Assembly: GCA_025351345.1 (NCBI GenBank)
Contig: JANXWB010000017.1
Span: 26,287 to 90,286 of the forward strand
Direction of reading: 5' to 3'
DNA: 64,000 nt
From: Synechococcales cyanobacterium GL140_1_metabat_312
Lineage (GTDB): Bacteria > Cyanobacteriota > Cyanobacteriia > Leptolyngbyales > Leptolyngbyaceae
Below are positions 1 to 9,478 of the stretch, piece after piece. How positions within the stretch are numbered: position 1 is the stretch's first letter; each line of letters opens with the position of its first letter. The notes under the pieces were generated by a model. The model searched no databases. It was not told the origin of the DNA and saw nothing but the letters and a program-made list of their open reading frames with translations. The position numbers and the translations under genes were made by a program.

Positions 1-273
1 ATGAGCGATCCCGATAGGTTTTTTTATAGATTCAGTTGACAGGATTCAGTTTTGCTCACAGGATTTAGTACAATTAATAGTCAATTCAATCTCAGCGATT
101 CATCATAAGATCTCAGAGTTGAAACTGTAACTGTTGAATGACTGCAAGTTTGTAACGACTCATAAGTTTGTACTGCATTGTGTTGGTTCTAAACCACGTG
201 TCTTCCACGTTGTCACTAGATCACTCACAAGCTCGCAGGTTCATCCCCATGACCCTTCTCGTCCGGAATTCCA

Positions 274-1602
274 ATGACGCCTAGCAATGACCCCCAATCG
301 CTGATGCTCGATCGCTTGTATCCGACAGACCCTGAGGCCGAACATCCTCGGGCTTCGGTGATGGGTTCGGCCACGGGGGCGGCGGATAATGTCTATGCCT
401 TTGGCGATACGGGCAACCATGCAGGAGCGGAGGTAACTTCGCCGATGGAGCCGAAGTTTGGAGAAAATTTAAAGAGTGGTGACATTGTGCCGAGTAGCGT
501 TGCGAAAATTAAAGTCATTGGTGTAGGCGGAAGCGGCGGAAATGCGGTGAATCGGATGGTAGAGTCCGATGTGAATGGAGTGGAGTTCTGGTCAATTAAT
601 ACCGACTCTCAAGCCTTAACCCAATCTGCGGCTCAAAAACGGCTTCAGATCGGACAAAAACTCACCCGAGGACTGGGAGCAGGCGGAAATCCTGCGATCG
701 GCCAAAAGGCAGCCGAAGAGTCCCGTGAGGAAATTGCAGCGGCCCTTGAAGGTGCAGATTTAGTCTTTATTACCGCTGGCATGGGCGGCGGGACTGGAAC
801 TGGGGCGGCCCCGATCGTCGCTGAAATCGCAAAAGAATTGGGCGCCCTGACCGTTGGCGTTGTCACCCGTCCATTTACCTTTGAAGGCCGTCGCCGGACG
901 AACCAAGCTGATGAGGGATTGAGTGCGCTTCAGGGTCGCGTTGACACCTTGATTGTGATTCCTAATGACAAGCTGCTTTCCGTTATTTCAGAAAGCACTC
1001 CTGTTCAGGAAGCCTTCCGCACTGCTGACGATGTGTTGCGCCAAGGAGTTCAGGGAATTTCAGATATTATTATTATTCCCGGTTTGGTGAATGTAGATTT
1101 CGCTGATGTTCGAGCCGTAATGGCTGATGCTGGATCCGCGCTGATGGGTATCGGTATTGGATCGGGTAAATCTCGCGCTCGGGAAGCTGCCATGGCTGCG
1201 ATTTCATCGCCATTACTGGAGGCTTCGATCGATGGAGCACGGGGCGTAGTATTCAACATTACGGGCGGCTCTGATTTGACGCTGCGGGAAGTGAGTGAAG
1301 CCGCAGATATTATTTATGAGGTCGTGGATCCAAACGCGAATATTATTTTTGGTGCGGTTCTTGATGAAAAGCTCCAAGGTGAAATCCGAATTACGGTGAT
1401 TGCAACGGGCTTTACGGCTGAAGTGCAAGCTCAACAACAAATGGCAGCCCGTAGTCCCGGCGCACCCCGATCGCTCGGTAATAGTCCCCAATCTCCTGAT
1501 GCAGCTCACCCCACCAGAACACCCCTCCCAAAAACCAATCCTCTGCCCAATGCGGGACTCGATATTCCTGAGTTCTTGCAGCGTCGTCGTCCCTTGAGAT
1601 AA
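274..1602 (+). CDS. ftsZ: Cell division GTPase FtsZ
   Basis: Tubulin-like GTPase that polymerises into the cytokinetic Z-ring. The 442-residue product has a cyanobacteria-style N-terminal extension of about 75 residues before the GTPase core. The core opens with [15 protein letters not shown] (about 81-95) and carries the FtsZ/tubulin GTP-binding signature [12 protein letters not shown] (about 169-180). A proline-rich linker leads to the C-terminal tail peptide IPEFLQRRR, the usual docking site for FtsA/ZipN/SepF-type partners. The chosen ATG follows a GTCCGGAATTCC stretch without a strong ribosome site; the next in-frame ATG is eleven residues into the protein. The gene is convergent with moeA. 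Identity is certain; the exact start is less so. Confidence 0.97.
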   Translation: MTPSNDPQSLMLDRLYPTDPEAEHPRASVMGSATGAADNVYAFGDTGNHAGAEVTSPMEPKFGENLKSGDIVPSSVAKIKVIGVGGSGGNAVNRMVESDVNGVEFWSINTDSQALTQSAAQKRLQIGQKLTRGLGAGGNPAIGQKAAEESREEIAAALEGADLVFITAGMGGGTGTGAAPIVAEIAKELGALTVGVVTRPFTFEGRRRTNQADEGLSALQGRVDTLIVIPNDKLLSVISESTPVQEAFRTADDVLRQGVQGISDIIIIPGLVNVDFADVRAVMADAGSALMGIGIGSGKSRAREAAMAAISSPLLEASIDGARGVVFNITGGSDLTLREVSEAADIIYEVVDPNANIIFGAVLDEKLQGEIRITVIATGFTAEVQAQQQMAARSPGAPRSLGNSPQSPDAAHPTRTPLPKTNPLPNAGLDIPEFLQRRRPLR

Positions 1603-1607
1603 GGGTT

Positions 1608-1629
1608 CCCCCTGTAGTGGATTAGGGGG
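1608..1629. terminator. GC-rich hairpin between convergent ftsZ and moeA
   Basis: CCCCCT (1608-1613) can pair with AGGGGG (1624-1629) around a 10-base loop, in the 38-bp space between two convergent genes. There is no U-tract on either strand, so a bidirectional terminator is only inferred from position. Confidence 0.35.
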
Positions 1630-1640
1630 GATCTAGAGAC

Positions 1641-2876
1641 CTAGAGAGATCCTCCAACTAGCATCACCGAAATCCGATCGCCTGCTTCCATTATGGTTTG
1701 GCCCACAGGTATTATGGCCAACCCCGTACTGCCTGCAAGGTTGACAAGATTTCCCGAACTGCCGCTGCCCAGTGCAGGACAAAATTGTAAATCGTCACCA
1801 CTGCCGAGGATCGTGCCCCAGAGGTAACTCTCTCGTTTGCCATCGGATTTTAGGGGTTGATGGGTGATTGCGGTGACGATTAACGGCGACCATGGACTGG
1901 TTTGGCCCGATCGTTTCCGCAGTGCAGGCAGGACAAATCGCCAAAATGTTACCAATGCTGATACTGGATTTCCGGGTAGCCCAAAATAAAGTTTGCCGTT
2001 GTGAAAGGTCGCGAAGGTGAGTGGCTTTCCGGGCTTAATCGCGATCGATCGAATTAAAATCTCCCCGCCCAATTCACCCAGCAATTCTTCAACATAGTCA
2101 TAATCTCCCACAGATACTCCACCAGATGAGATCACAACATCACAGCGATCGATAGCATCCTTCATCGCTAGTTTGAGACTTGTTCGATCGTCCTTGACGG
2201 AACCCAACGCGATCGCATCAAATCCGGCTTCGCTCAACAATGCCAATAACGCAATTTGATTAGAATCAACAATCTGTCCCGGCTGAAGGACTTGATCCGA
2301 CAATACTAACTCATCGCCTGTCGATAAAACGCCCACTCGAAGTTTGTTAAAGACAGGCACCATTAGACATTGAGCCGCTGCCAGCACCGCGATTTCAGGC
2401 CCACCAATCCGCAATCCCGATCGTAAAAGCGGTTCCCCCGATCGGTAAAAACTGCCCTGATGTCGGACGAAATGACCAGACTTTGGCGGAGCTTGATTGA
2501 TAGACAGTCGATCGCCCGATCGGGTTGTCCACTCCTGCATCACCACTGTATCTGCGCCCTCCGGCAACATCGAACCCGTTAAAATTCTCGCCGCTTGGCC
2601 TGGTCCGATCGAACCCTGTGGAACCGAACCCGCCGGAATTTCCGTGATCACCTCTAGCTCAATGGGATTGTCCTCGCACGCATCAGCAACATCGTCGTAA
2701 TGCACCGCATAGCCATCCATTGCAGAATTATCCCAATGGGGAAAATCTAAAACACTTTCCACAGACTGGGCTAACAGATTTCCGATCGCCTCATACAATG
2801 GCACCTGTTCAACCTCCAACCCCAAAGGCTGAGCCGCATTCAAAATAATCTCTACCGCCGAGTCAACTGAAATCAT
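1641..2876 (-). CDS. moeA: Molybdopterin molybdenumtransferase MoeA
   Basis: Inserts molybdate into adenylylated molybdopterin in the last step of Moco synthesis, needed by nitrate reductase among others. The 411-residue length is normal. It shows the MoeA motif DNSAMDGYAV (about 49-58), the MoCF-domain motif SSGGVSVGDYDYV, the LPGNPVSALV motif of the substrate pocket, and a C-terminal domain IV. It is convergent with ftsZ and has no Moco partner genes beside it. A nitrate-assimilation island lies about 30 kb away in the same window, which is a plausible consumer of Moco. Confidence 0.95.
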   Translation of the reverse strand: MISVDSAVEIILNAAQPLGLEVEQVPLYEAIGNLLAQSVESVLDFPHWDNSAMDGYAVHYDDVADACEDNPIELEVITEIPAGSVPQGSIGPGQAARILTGSMLPEGADTVVMQEWTTRSGDRLSINQAPPKSGHFVRHQGSFYRSGEPLLRSGLRIGGPEIAVLAAAQCLMVPVFNKLRVGVLSTGDELVLSDQVLQPGQIVDSNQIALLALLSEAGFDAIALGSVKDDRTSLKLAMKDAIDRCDVVISSGGVSVGDYDYVEELLGELGGEILIRSIAIKPGKPLTFATFHNGKLYFGLPGNPVSALVTFWRFVLPALRKRSGQTSPWSPLIVTAITHQPLKSDGKRESYLWGTILGSGDDLQFCPALGSGSSGNLVNLAGSTGLAIIPVGQTIMEAGDRISVMLVGGSL

Positions 2877-3006
2877 CCTTAAATTTCCTCAAGAAAAATA
2901 GAGTAATGAAAATAGATCCTGAAATCAATGCGCGAAATGTCTACTCCTATGAAATAATGGATATTCGTGTTTGAAACAAGTACCTCCCCTTAGAGGTTTT
3001 AACCCC

Positions 3007-3201
3007 ATGGCAAAAAGTAAAGGCGTAAGAATTGTTATTACGCTCGAATGTACCGAGTGTCGGACCAATCCGGACAAACGATCGGCGGGCGTGTCTCGTT
3101 ACACCACGATGAAAAATCGTCGTAACACCACAGCACGTATGGAACTCAGCAAGTTCTGCCCCCACTGCAACAAACATACTGTCCATCGCGAAATCAAGTA
3201 A
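3007..3201 (+). CDS. rpmG: 50S ribosomal protein L33
   Basis: Small zinc-ribbon protein of the large ribosomal subunit. Starting at the ATG at 3007 (MAKSKGVR) gives 64 residues, the normal bacterial length; an upstream TTG at 2971 would add an unneeded 12-residue tail. Two cysteine pairs, CTEC and CPHC, mark the zinc-binding (C+) form. It heads the rpmG-rpsR-rnr gene order that is widely conserved in cyanobacteria. Confidence 0.96.
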   Translation: MAKSKGVRIVITLECTECRTNPDKRSAGVSRYTTMKNRRNTTARMELSKFCPHCNKHTVHREIK

Positions 3202-3358
3202 GAATTTTGACGGGCAGTTGTGAGCTGAAGTGCTGAAATGCAATTTTCTCCCTGTCAATACATTTTCTACAGAACGCCGTTGGAAGTTTTGAACGGCTCT
3301 TGTGGCCCAAAAAACTCAGAATCTACAAATTCTGTCCAATTCATCGAGTAGGTAAATC

Positions 3359-3574
3359 ATGGCTTATTTCCGTCGTCGAGTTTCTCCCATTAAACCGGGC
3401 GATCCGATCGATTATAAAGATGTTGAACTGTTACGTAAGTTCATTACGGAGCGCGGAAAAATTCTGCCCCGGCGTATCACTGGCTTGACCTCGCGTCAGC
3501 AACGTGATCTCACAACCGCTATCAAACGTGCGCGGATCTTGGCATTGCTGCCATTTGTAAATCAAGAGGGTTAG
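3359..3574 (+). CDS. rpsR: 30S ribosomal protein S18
   Basis: Small-subunit ribosomal protein of 71 residues. The core motif [20 protein letters not shown] followed by [12 protein letters not shown] is diagnostic for S18. It starts at ATG 3359, about 157 bp after rpmG and on the same strand. Its stop codon sits inside the arm of a hairpin at 3570-3593. Confidence 0.97.
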   Translation: MAYFRRRVSPIKPGDPIDYKDVELLRKFITERGKILPRRITGLTSRQQRDLTTAIKRARILALLPFVNQEG

Positions 3575-3593
3575 TTTTCTTTAGGAAACTAAC
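3570..3593 (+). terminator. Hairpin overlapping the rpsR stop codon
   Basis: GTTAGTTTTC (3570-3579) pairs with GGAAACTAAC (3584-3593), ten pairs with one G-T wobble and a TTTA loop. The rpsR stop TAG is in the left arm. The downstream tract is only moderately T-rich, so partial termination or 3'-end protection before rnr is inferred rather than shown. Confidence 0.45.
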
Positions 3594-3697
3594 GTTAGAT
3601 TTTGATAAAATTCTCGCTCTTTTCTGTACTAGGAGAGGGCGATAATTTTGGATAAGGACTGGGCCGAGTTGTTAATTTGCATAGAGCGCTGTTCCCC

Positions 3698-5743
3698 ATG
3701 GAAAAGGGTACGTTGGTTGAATTTCGAGTTGGAGGCGATCGGCGACTGGCCGTGATCGACCGGCCTGAGGGAAAAAAGAATTTTATTGCGATCGACGAGC
3801 GGGGCCATTCTCATACGCTGCATCCTCGCCAAATCGATTATCAAGTCCCCGGACAAGGGTTCAAGTCTACTGAGATTACGGCATTTTTAAAGCGCATCCA
3901 AGATTATCTCGATCCATCTAGTTTAGAAGTCGCTTGGGAACTCGTGACCGAAGAAGGTGGCGGAATCGTTCCAAAAGAACTCGCTCAACTGCTTTTTTCA
4001 TCGATTGAGCCGGAGCAGTGCTATGCCTCTCATATTTTGTTGTCGGACGATCGGCTTTACTTTAAGCAAAAAGGCGATCGGTACGAACCACGCCCCAGCA
4101 CTCAGGTCAACGAACTTAAGCATCAGTCCCAAATGGAGCAACAGCGCCAACAGGAATGGCAAAGCTTTATTCTCCGACTACGAGACCATGTAGAAGCACG
4201 GCGTATTGATTCTGGCATTCCTATTCCGGTTTGGCTTAATTCCGATCGGCCTCGAATTGAAGCACTGGAAAAATATGCAACCTTTGGGGATGAGTCATCC
4301 TCACGGCTTAACGCTTTGGAGACTTTAGCTGCCGTTAATGCTCCAGAAACAATGCAGGGCGCATTGCAATTGTTGGTAGATTTGGGCGTGTGGAGTCCCC
4401 ACGAAAATCTTTTCCTTCGACGCAGCTATATGCCTGTCCAATTCACTTCAACGGTTAATGACTTGGCCCACGATTATTTGGCCTCCGCCCCCCCTGACTT
4501 GGATACCGATCGTCTTGATCTAACCCACCTCAAGGTCTATACCATTGATGACGAGAGCACCTTAGAAGTTGATGATGGTCTCAGCATTGAAATAATGCCC
4601 GATGGTCGGGAGAAAATTTGGGTGCATATTGCCGACCCAACGCGCTGGATGACCCCCGGAGACACCCTAGATTTAGAAGCTCGGAAACGCTGCACGACTA
4701 TTTATCTTCCGACGGGAATGGTCTCTATGTTGCCCGTCGAATTGGCGACCGGACCGATGAGCTTAAATGCTGGGGAAGTCTGTTGCGCGTTAAGTTTTGG
4801 GGTATTGTTGGCGGATGATGGCAGCATTGAAGACTACAGCATCCATGCTAGCCACATCAAAGTTACCTATCGCCTCACCTATGAAGATGTTGAAGAAATG
4901 CTTCAGCTTGGACTACAAACCGAGTCGGCTTTAGAATCTTTGGGGAAATGGGCAAAGTTAAGAACATCGTGGCGACAGTCTCAAGGCGCGATTACGATCG
5001 ATATGCCCGAATCAAGTATTAAGGTGATCAATGACGGCGAAGAAATTATTTTGCAAGTGTTGCAGGATATTTTCCCACGGGATTTAGTCGCTGAAATGAT
5101 GATTATGACGGGAGAAATTGCGGCTCGTTATGGTAGTGCTAATGGAATTCCGTTGTTATTTAGAGGTCAGACTCAGCCCGATTTACCGTCTGATGATGAA
5201 TTGTTAGTGATTCCGGCTGGACCTGCTCGCGCTTGTGCCCTACGCCGCTGTATGCCGAAGAGTGAAATGAGTGTGTCCCCAGTGCGTCACGCGAGTTTGG
5301 GGCTGGACTACTATGCTCAAGTGACCTCACCGATTCGTCGTTATAGTGACCTGCTGGCCCATTTCCAAATCAAGGCCCATCTGCGGGGTGATGAATTACC
5401 GTTCTCTGAAGTAGATGTGGAACATATTACGGTTGGTATTCTCAGTACAGTTCAGGAGTCTAATTTTCTTGAACGTCAGACGAATCGTTACTGGAGTTTG
5501 GAATTCTTGCGACGCAATATGGATGAAATTTGGACTTCAATGATGTTGCGCTGGCTCAGAGAACACGAGGGGCTAGCCTCTGTAATGCTAGAAGATCTAG
5601 GACTAGAATTTGCAATGCATTTCGATCGGCCTATTTCACCAGGCGATCGGTTACAGCTTCGAGTATTGCGCTCTGATCCAAGACGGGATCAAGTGGATTT
5701 ACAAGAAGTTTATAATCATCTTCCAGAACAGGTGGAAGGGTGA
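3698..5743 (+). CDS. rnr: RNase II/R family exoribonuclease (VacB)
   Basis: 3'-to-5' exoribonuclease for RNA decay and maturation. The ATG at 3698 (MEKGTLVEF) gives 681 residues; a TTG at 3677 would add seven. The RNB catalytic core begins with an acidic metal-binding motif, DDESTLEVDDG (about 284-294), and ends with the family motif YAQVTSPIRRYSDLLAHFQ. A C-terminal S1-like segment follows. The N-terminal part (about 1-280) is the divergent cyanobacterial/plastid type rather than the enterobacterial cold-shock domains. It is cotranscribed in orientation with rpmG and rpsR, the usual cyanobacterial arrangement. Confidence 0.92.
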   Translation: MEKGTLVEFRVGGDRRLAVIDRPEGKKNFIAIDERGHSHTLHPRQIDYQVPGQGFKSTEITAFLKRIQDYLDPSSLEVAWELVTEEGGGIVPKELAQLLFSSIEPEQCYASHILLSDDRLYFKQKGDRYEPRPSTQVNELKHQSQMEQQRQQEWQSFILRLRDHVEARRIDSGIPIPVWLNSDRPRIEALEKYATFGDESSSRLNALETLAAVNAPETMQGALQLLVDLGVWSPHENLFLRRSYMPVQFTSTVNDLAHDYLASAPPDLDTDRLDLTHLKVYTIDDESTLEVDDGLSIEIMPDGREKIWVHIADPTRWMTPGDTLDLEARKRCTTIYLPTGMVSMLPVELATGPMSLNAGEVCCALSFGVLLADDGSIEDYSIHASHIKVTYRLTYEDVEEMLQLGLQTESALESLGKWAKLRTSWRQSQGAITIDMPESSIKVINDGEEIILQVLQDIFPRDLVAEMMIMTGEIAARYGSANGIPLLFRGQTQPDLPSDDELLVIPAGPARACALRRCMPKSEMSVSPVRHASLGLDYYAQVTSPIRRYSDLLAHFQIKAHLRGDELPFSEVDVEHITVGILSTVQESNFLERQTNRYWSLEFLRRNMDEIWTSMMLRWLREHEGLASVMLEDLGLEFAMHFDRPISPGDRLQLRVLRSDPRRDQVDLQEVYNHLPEQVEG

Positions 5744-5836
5744 TGGAGTCTTGAATTGAGGATGCTCCTGGAGTGGATTTTCTCCTATTTGCCCCTTGGT
5801 CATGGATTATTTATTCATTAGTTAAGCAGCGATTGC

Positions 5837-6445
5837 TTATGCGGCAACAAAAAACTCGAAGCTTAGGTTGCACAGTGTAACTACATCACCATCGGCTAGG
5901 GCATAGCGTTTCAGAACGGAAAGCCGCTTGCGATTTAGATAGGTGCCATTGCTGCTGCCTACATCCATCAGGTAAAAGCCTTGTTGAACGTCATAACCGA
6001 CGACCGCGTGGCATCGTGACACTGATCGGTCATGGACCACGATCGCACAATTGCGGCTGCGTCCAATTAACCAAGTCGAACTTAATGCGGTGACGAATGG
6101 GGTATTGGCATGACAAAGATTGGTGGTTAGGAATGCACGATGGTTGTGCTGAGCGGCTTGAATGTAGTAGGACAATGCCGGGGGTACATCTAGGGGAATT
6201 ATGGGTTCGTCTAATTGATTGCGCTCCGTTAAATCCCCGACTTCTGGTCCACTAATCGGAGCCGGACGACTATTACCTTGATTATTATCAGGTTCCATCG
6301 TTAGGGACCTAGTTGCTGCAAACATCTCCAAAACATCATTCTTTTTATTGGTTTTATAGTCATCATAAGCATCTTCTCGGTTGGTAATCGTTAAGCTGCT
6401 AGCTGAATAGTTATGGGTTGAAGATAGGTTTCTGTTAAGGGTCAT
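5837..6445 (-). CDS. FHA domain protein
   Basis: Probable phosphothreonine-binding protein of 202 residues. The C-terminal 95 residues form a forkhead-associated domain with the expected GRS, SRCH and SSNGTYLN motifs. The N-terminal about 100 residues are low in conserved features and probably disordered. No kinase or phosphatase gene adjoins it, so its partner is unknown. A later ATG inside the N-terminal region (MEPDNN) is possible. It is convergent with rnr and about 340 bp downstream of the next leftward gene. Confidence 0.85.
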   Translation of the reverse strand: MTLNRNLSSTHNYSASSLTITNREDAYDDYKTNKKNDVLEMFAATRSLTMEPDNNQGNSRPAPISGPEVGDLTERNQLDEPIIPLDVPPALSYYIQAAQHNHRAFLTTNLCHANTPFVTALSSTWLIGRSRNCAIVVHDRSVSRCHAVVGYDVQQGFYLMDVGSSNGTYLNRKRLSVLKRYALADGDVVTLCNLSFEFFVAA

Positions 6446-6784
6446 GAATAGCGGCAGTGAAATAACTGCAATGGAGGAATGCGGGAATTAAAGTAGGTGA
6501 CGATTTAAAAAGTAGCCAATTCATAAATGTGGTATTTCCAGGAAAGGAATATTTCTTCAGGTGAATGAAGTTTACAAATTCTAATCTTAATTGTTATCCG
6601 TGGAATTACGTAAGTGAGATCATCAATTAAGGGTGAGCAAACACGAGATAACCTGCGCTTGGCAACAGTATCAACCCTACTCTTAGTCAAAACTTCACAT
6701 CTTTTGAGATTCTAGCCATTTTGCCTCCTTTCTCTTCAGAGCAAATTCAAATTTCACCTCCGATTTCCGATTTGAGATAAAGAT
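6446..6784. other. Intergenic region with no recognised gene
   Basis: A 339-bp AT-rich gap between two leftward genes. A 61-codon minus-strand reading frame (6505-6690) has no ribosome site, motif or plausible composition. I see no tRNA or clear hairpin here. Confidence 0.4.
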
Positions 6785-7999
6785 TCAACTCATTCCAAAG
6801 CGCGACGGCAGAAGAGTTTGTAACTCTTTATCAGGCTCACTTGCAACTAGATTTTTATCTGAGGCAAGCTGATGTGCAAAGCGCTTGGCTGTTGCGGGAA
6901 CTAAGGCCATGGGGTTGCTGAATCCTGAAAACACTTGTACACGACGATCGTCCCCTACGGGACCAACCAACGGGAGATGATCGGCGCTAAAGGCGACTGT
7001 ACAGGTCACCCAACGTCCCGGAACTTGGGCTACTTTAGGTAAGATCTTCGCTAATTCCGATCGCATCCACTGTTCACTGGTCTCGGGTGATGACTGTGGG
7101 GCTAGACTTGTCTGGGTGCGGCTGATTTGCCCAAACCGGAGACTCCCATCGGCAAACTGTAAGGCTCCTGCATCAAGAATTGGTGGGGTTAGATCTTGAT
7201 TATGGCCCGTCAGTCCTGCTTCCCAAGGTCCATCATCTATGGCCGCCGATCGTTCTAATTCAAAACGCCCAATTTCCGCAGGCATTACCACCGATCGCAT
7301 CTGAAGATCGCATGGATCTGTTTCGATCGATTCTGCATGACTAAAATATTGACGAATGGCTAAGCCTGAGTCCCGTAATAACGACCGAGTTCCGCCTCCC
7401 GTACATAAGATCACCCGATCGCTGTGATAGGTCTCTAATTTTCCATGCACTCGAACCCCATCCGATTCAGAGCTGATAGTTAAGACCCGATCGTAGGTTC
7501 TGTGTCCGCCAAGTCGCACCATGGTTTGACAGTAAGCATTGGCCGTTGCGATCGGATTGATGTGGGCATGGGGCATCAAAAGTGCAGCAGCGATTCCATC
7601 TGGATTTAATAACGGTTCTAGCTCTACAGCTTCAGCAGGAGTTAAAAGCTGAGGCTGCTTTGTAAAAAAAGCATAGGTTTTGAGAACGGCGATCGGATCT
7701 TGAGAATGGTCAATGGTCCCAATCAGGGGTAATTCACGAAACTCGGTGGGTAGGTCTAATGCACCCACATTCTCGCGATGGATTTCAAGGCTTTCTGCTG
7801 CTAGCGATCGGGTTAAGTCCGTCATGCCTGCCCAATAGGAAATCCCGCCGTAGCTATAGCGCGTGGCACTAGGAGCATTTTTATCTTGCTCGATTAATAA
7901 AACGCTCACACCAAGCCGCACTAATTCGTAGGCCAGAGATGCTCCCGTGATACCCGATCCGATGATGATGACCTCGTAGAACTGCATGGGGATTCGCAT
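6785..7999 (-). CDS. FAD-dependent oxidoreductase (DAO family)
   Basis: Flavoprotein of 404 residues of the D-amino-acid/glycine oxidase fold. The N-terminal dinucleotide-binding motif is IIGSGITGASLAYEL followed by an acidic LLIEQ strand end (about 11-37). Near the C terminus, LPLVGPVGDDRRVQVFSGFS is the second FAD-contact region typical of DAO enzymes. Substrate cannot be told; no thiamine genes adjoin, so a ThiO role is not supported. An alternative start five codons in (MQFYEVI) is equally reasonable. It is divergent from the small secreted protein gene at 8076. Confidence 0.82.
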   Translation of the reverse strand: MRIPMQFYEVIIIGSGITGASLAYELVRLGVSVLLIEQDKNAPSATRYSYGGISYWAGMTDLTRSLAAESLEIHRENVGALDLPTEFRELPLIGTIDHSQDPIAVLKTYAFFTKQPQLLTPAEAVELEPLLNPDGIAAALLMPHAHINPIATANAYCQTMVRLGGHRTYDRVLTISSESDGVRVHGKLETYHSDRVILCTGGGTRSLLRDSGLAIRQYFSHAESIETDPCDLQMRSVVMPAEIGRFELERSAAIDDGPWEAGLTGHNQDLTPPILDAGALQFADGSLRFGQISRTQTSLAPQSSPETSEQWMRSELAKILPKVAQVPGRWVTCTVAFSADHLPLVGPVGDDRRVQVFSGFSNPMALVPATAKRFAHQLASDKNLVASEPDKELQTLLPSRFGMS

Positions 8000-8075
8000 A
8001 GTTTTGGTGATCTGTGAGTATATTGTATTGTCTCCTCATCGGGGATCCAACACTATCTAGTCTTGGAGAATTTTC

Positions 8076-8300
8076 ATGGGATGGCGATCGGATTGGAAAT
8101 TTCGGAAATTTGGACTAATACTCGCCGCTAGCTTAATGGTGATAAGTTTCATGGTGGTCAATGTCCAGCGCAGTTCCGCCCAAATCTCCTCACCCGCCTT
8201 TGTCCCCCAGCCTAATCGTCACGCCTACAACCCCACGACTTGGAAATACGATATCGGTGCTCATCTCGGTAACCCAAGCGCCGATCGTTCAGATGACTAG
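8076..8300 (+). CDS. Small putative secreted protein
   Basis: Unrecognised 74-residue protein. A good ribosome site, TTGGAG, lies nine bases before the ATG. A basic start (RSDWKFRKFG) and a hydrophobic stretch (about 14-28) ending with an SSAQ site look like a signal peptide or anchor; the remaining about 38 residues are polar, rich in Asn, Pro and Asp. No family is recognised. The following 350 bp is non-coding, so it may be the whole gene or the remnant of a longer one. Confidence 0.6.
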   Translation: MGWRSDWKFRKFGLILAASLMVISFMVVNVQRSSAQISSPAFVPQPNRHAYNPTTWKYDIGAHLGNPSADRSDD

Positions 8301-8648
8301 CAGCGGGCACTAAAATCTACTCGGCCTACGAACTGGGGCAAAAAATGATGGCGATCCTTAATTCTCCGCCCCCTCTGATACCGCTAGGCACGTTGAAAAT
8401 TTAAGCTCAAATTGGAGGAGTTGCCGAGATTCAAAGTGAGACTGTTTCCCTTCAGAACCGATCGTCCTCCACCCAGCGCAGATGTGCATAATATTTTTCT
8501 TCCCATGAACAGTATCCAGATGAACTTGGCGATCGGGTTCAAGCGGGCTAAAAGATCGGAATTTTAGGGCATACGGGGAACTCCAGTTGTTCCCCAGTCA
8601 ACGGAGTGGTAAAGACAGGGGCATGAAAGCAGAACGATCGGAAAACTG
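8301..8648. other. Intergenic region with a GGGGAAC hairpin
   Basis: 348 bp without a convincing gene. GGGGAAC (8575-8581) pairs with GTTCCCC (8589-8595) around a 7-base loop, without a U-tract. It lies downstream of both flanking convergent genes, so a terminator role is possible. Confidence 0.4.
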
Positions 8649-9467
8649 CTATTCTGAACTCGTCAGACGTATGGCTGTCAACTGAGACGTGGGCGGGAAT
8701 GCAACTTCCTGAACCGTTCCAGGAGCACCCAACGGTGAGGCTTTACCGTTATTGAAGCTGACCATGATCGCTCCAGCATTTCCAGCACGTACCACAAGCT
8801 GCTTTTTCGCATCCCAACTTCGCGTCGTGCCTTCCGTCAATATGCCTTCAAAGGCTTCCTGACCGTCGGCCACAACCCGAACCCAAGACTGATCCGTCAA
8901 TGTCACTCCAACCCGAACACCTTGATTCGGCGCACTTGGAGAAGGCTTAGCGGCCAACGTCTTGGGGTTGGGTCCAAGGGAAGTGGTGGATTGTGGCAGG
9001 CTTTCTTTAAATTTTTGTAAGCTTTCCTGGCTTAACTCTGGCTGAGCATTGGACTGGCTCAGGAGTGCTGAGACGGCCTGAACCGATATTCCCAACAAGA
9101 CTAAATAGCCAAAATAGAGATGGACGCTTCGTAGTTGTCCAAACATTGGGAATTTTAAGCGCCAAGGAGTTTGCTGCTGCTCGGGTATCCCAGATTGGGC
9201 AAACTCGCTAGAAAAATATAATCCGTTGAGACCGATCGCGTTGGCGTACTGTCGAATAAAGCTTTGAATGTAGACAGACTCTGGCAAATCTTTTAGGCGA
9301 CCTTCTTCGATCGCTTTTAAAAGACGGGTCTGAATGTGAGTCCGTTCCGCAACATCTTCCAATGAGATGTCGAGCTGGCGACGAGATTGACTCAATCGCT
9401 CACCGAGATCAGCAAGTTTTACTGCCTGTTGTTCATTAGCTATTTGGAGAAGTTTCTTCTTCCTCAT
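8649..9467 (-). CDS. RodZ-like HTH / DUF4115 membrane protein
   Basis: 272-residue membrane protein of the RodZ type. An XRE-like HTH spans about 21-80 (SLEDVAERTHIQTRLLKAIE), followed by one transmembrane helix at about 116-136 (LYFGYLVLLGISVQAVSALL), a Pro/Ser-rich linker, and a C-terminal DUF4115 beta domain with VTLTDQSWVRVVADGQ. In other bacteria RodZ links MreB to the membrane in rod-shape control; in cyanobacteria the role is less established. It starts 11 bp after the pseudouridine synthase gene and is probably in its operon. Confidence 0.85.
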   Translation of the reverse strand: MRKKKLLQIANEQQAVKLADLGERLSQSRRQLDISLEDVAERTHIQTRLLKAIEEGRLKDLPESVYIQSFIRQYANAIGLNGLYFSSEFAQSGIPEQQQTPWRLKFPMFGQLRSVHLYFGYLVLLGISVQAVSALLSQSNAQPELSQESLQKFKESLPQSTTSLGPNPKTLAAKPSPSAPNQGVRVGVTLTDQSWVRVVADGQEAFEGILTEGTTRSWDAKKQLVVRAGNAGAIMVSFNNGKASPLGAPGTVQEVAFPPTSQLTAIRLTSSE

Positions 9468-9478
9468 AACGGGTGCTC

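Noticed and set aside
1..39. Short plus-strand frame ATG...TGA at the window start, perhaps the tail of an upstream gene such as ftsQ
   Set aside because: Only 12 codons are visible, and they match no family I recognise.
6505..6690. 61-codon minus-strand frame in the gap after the FHA gene
   Set aside because: No ribosome site, motif or plausible protein composition; likely chance.
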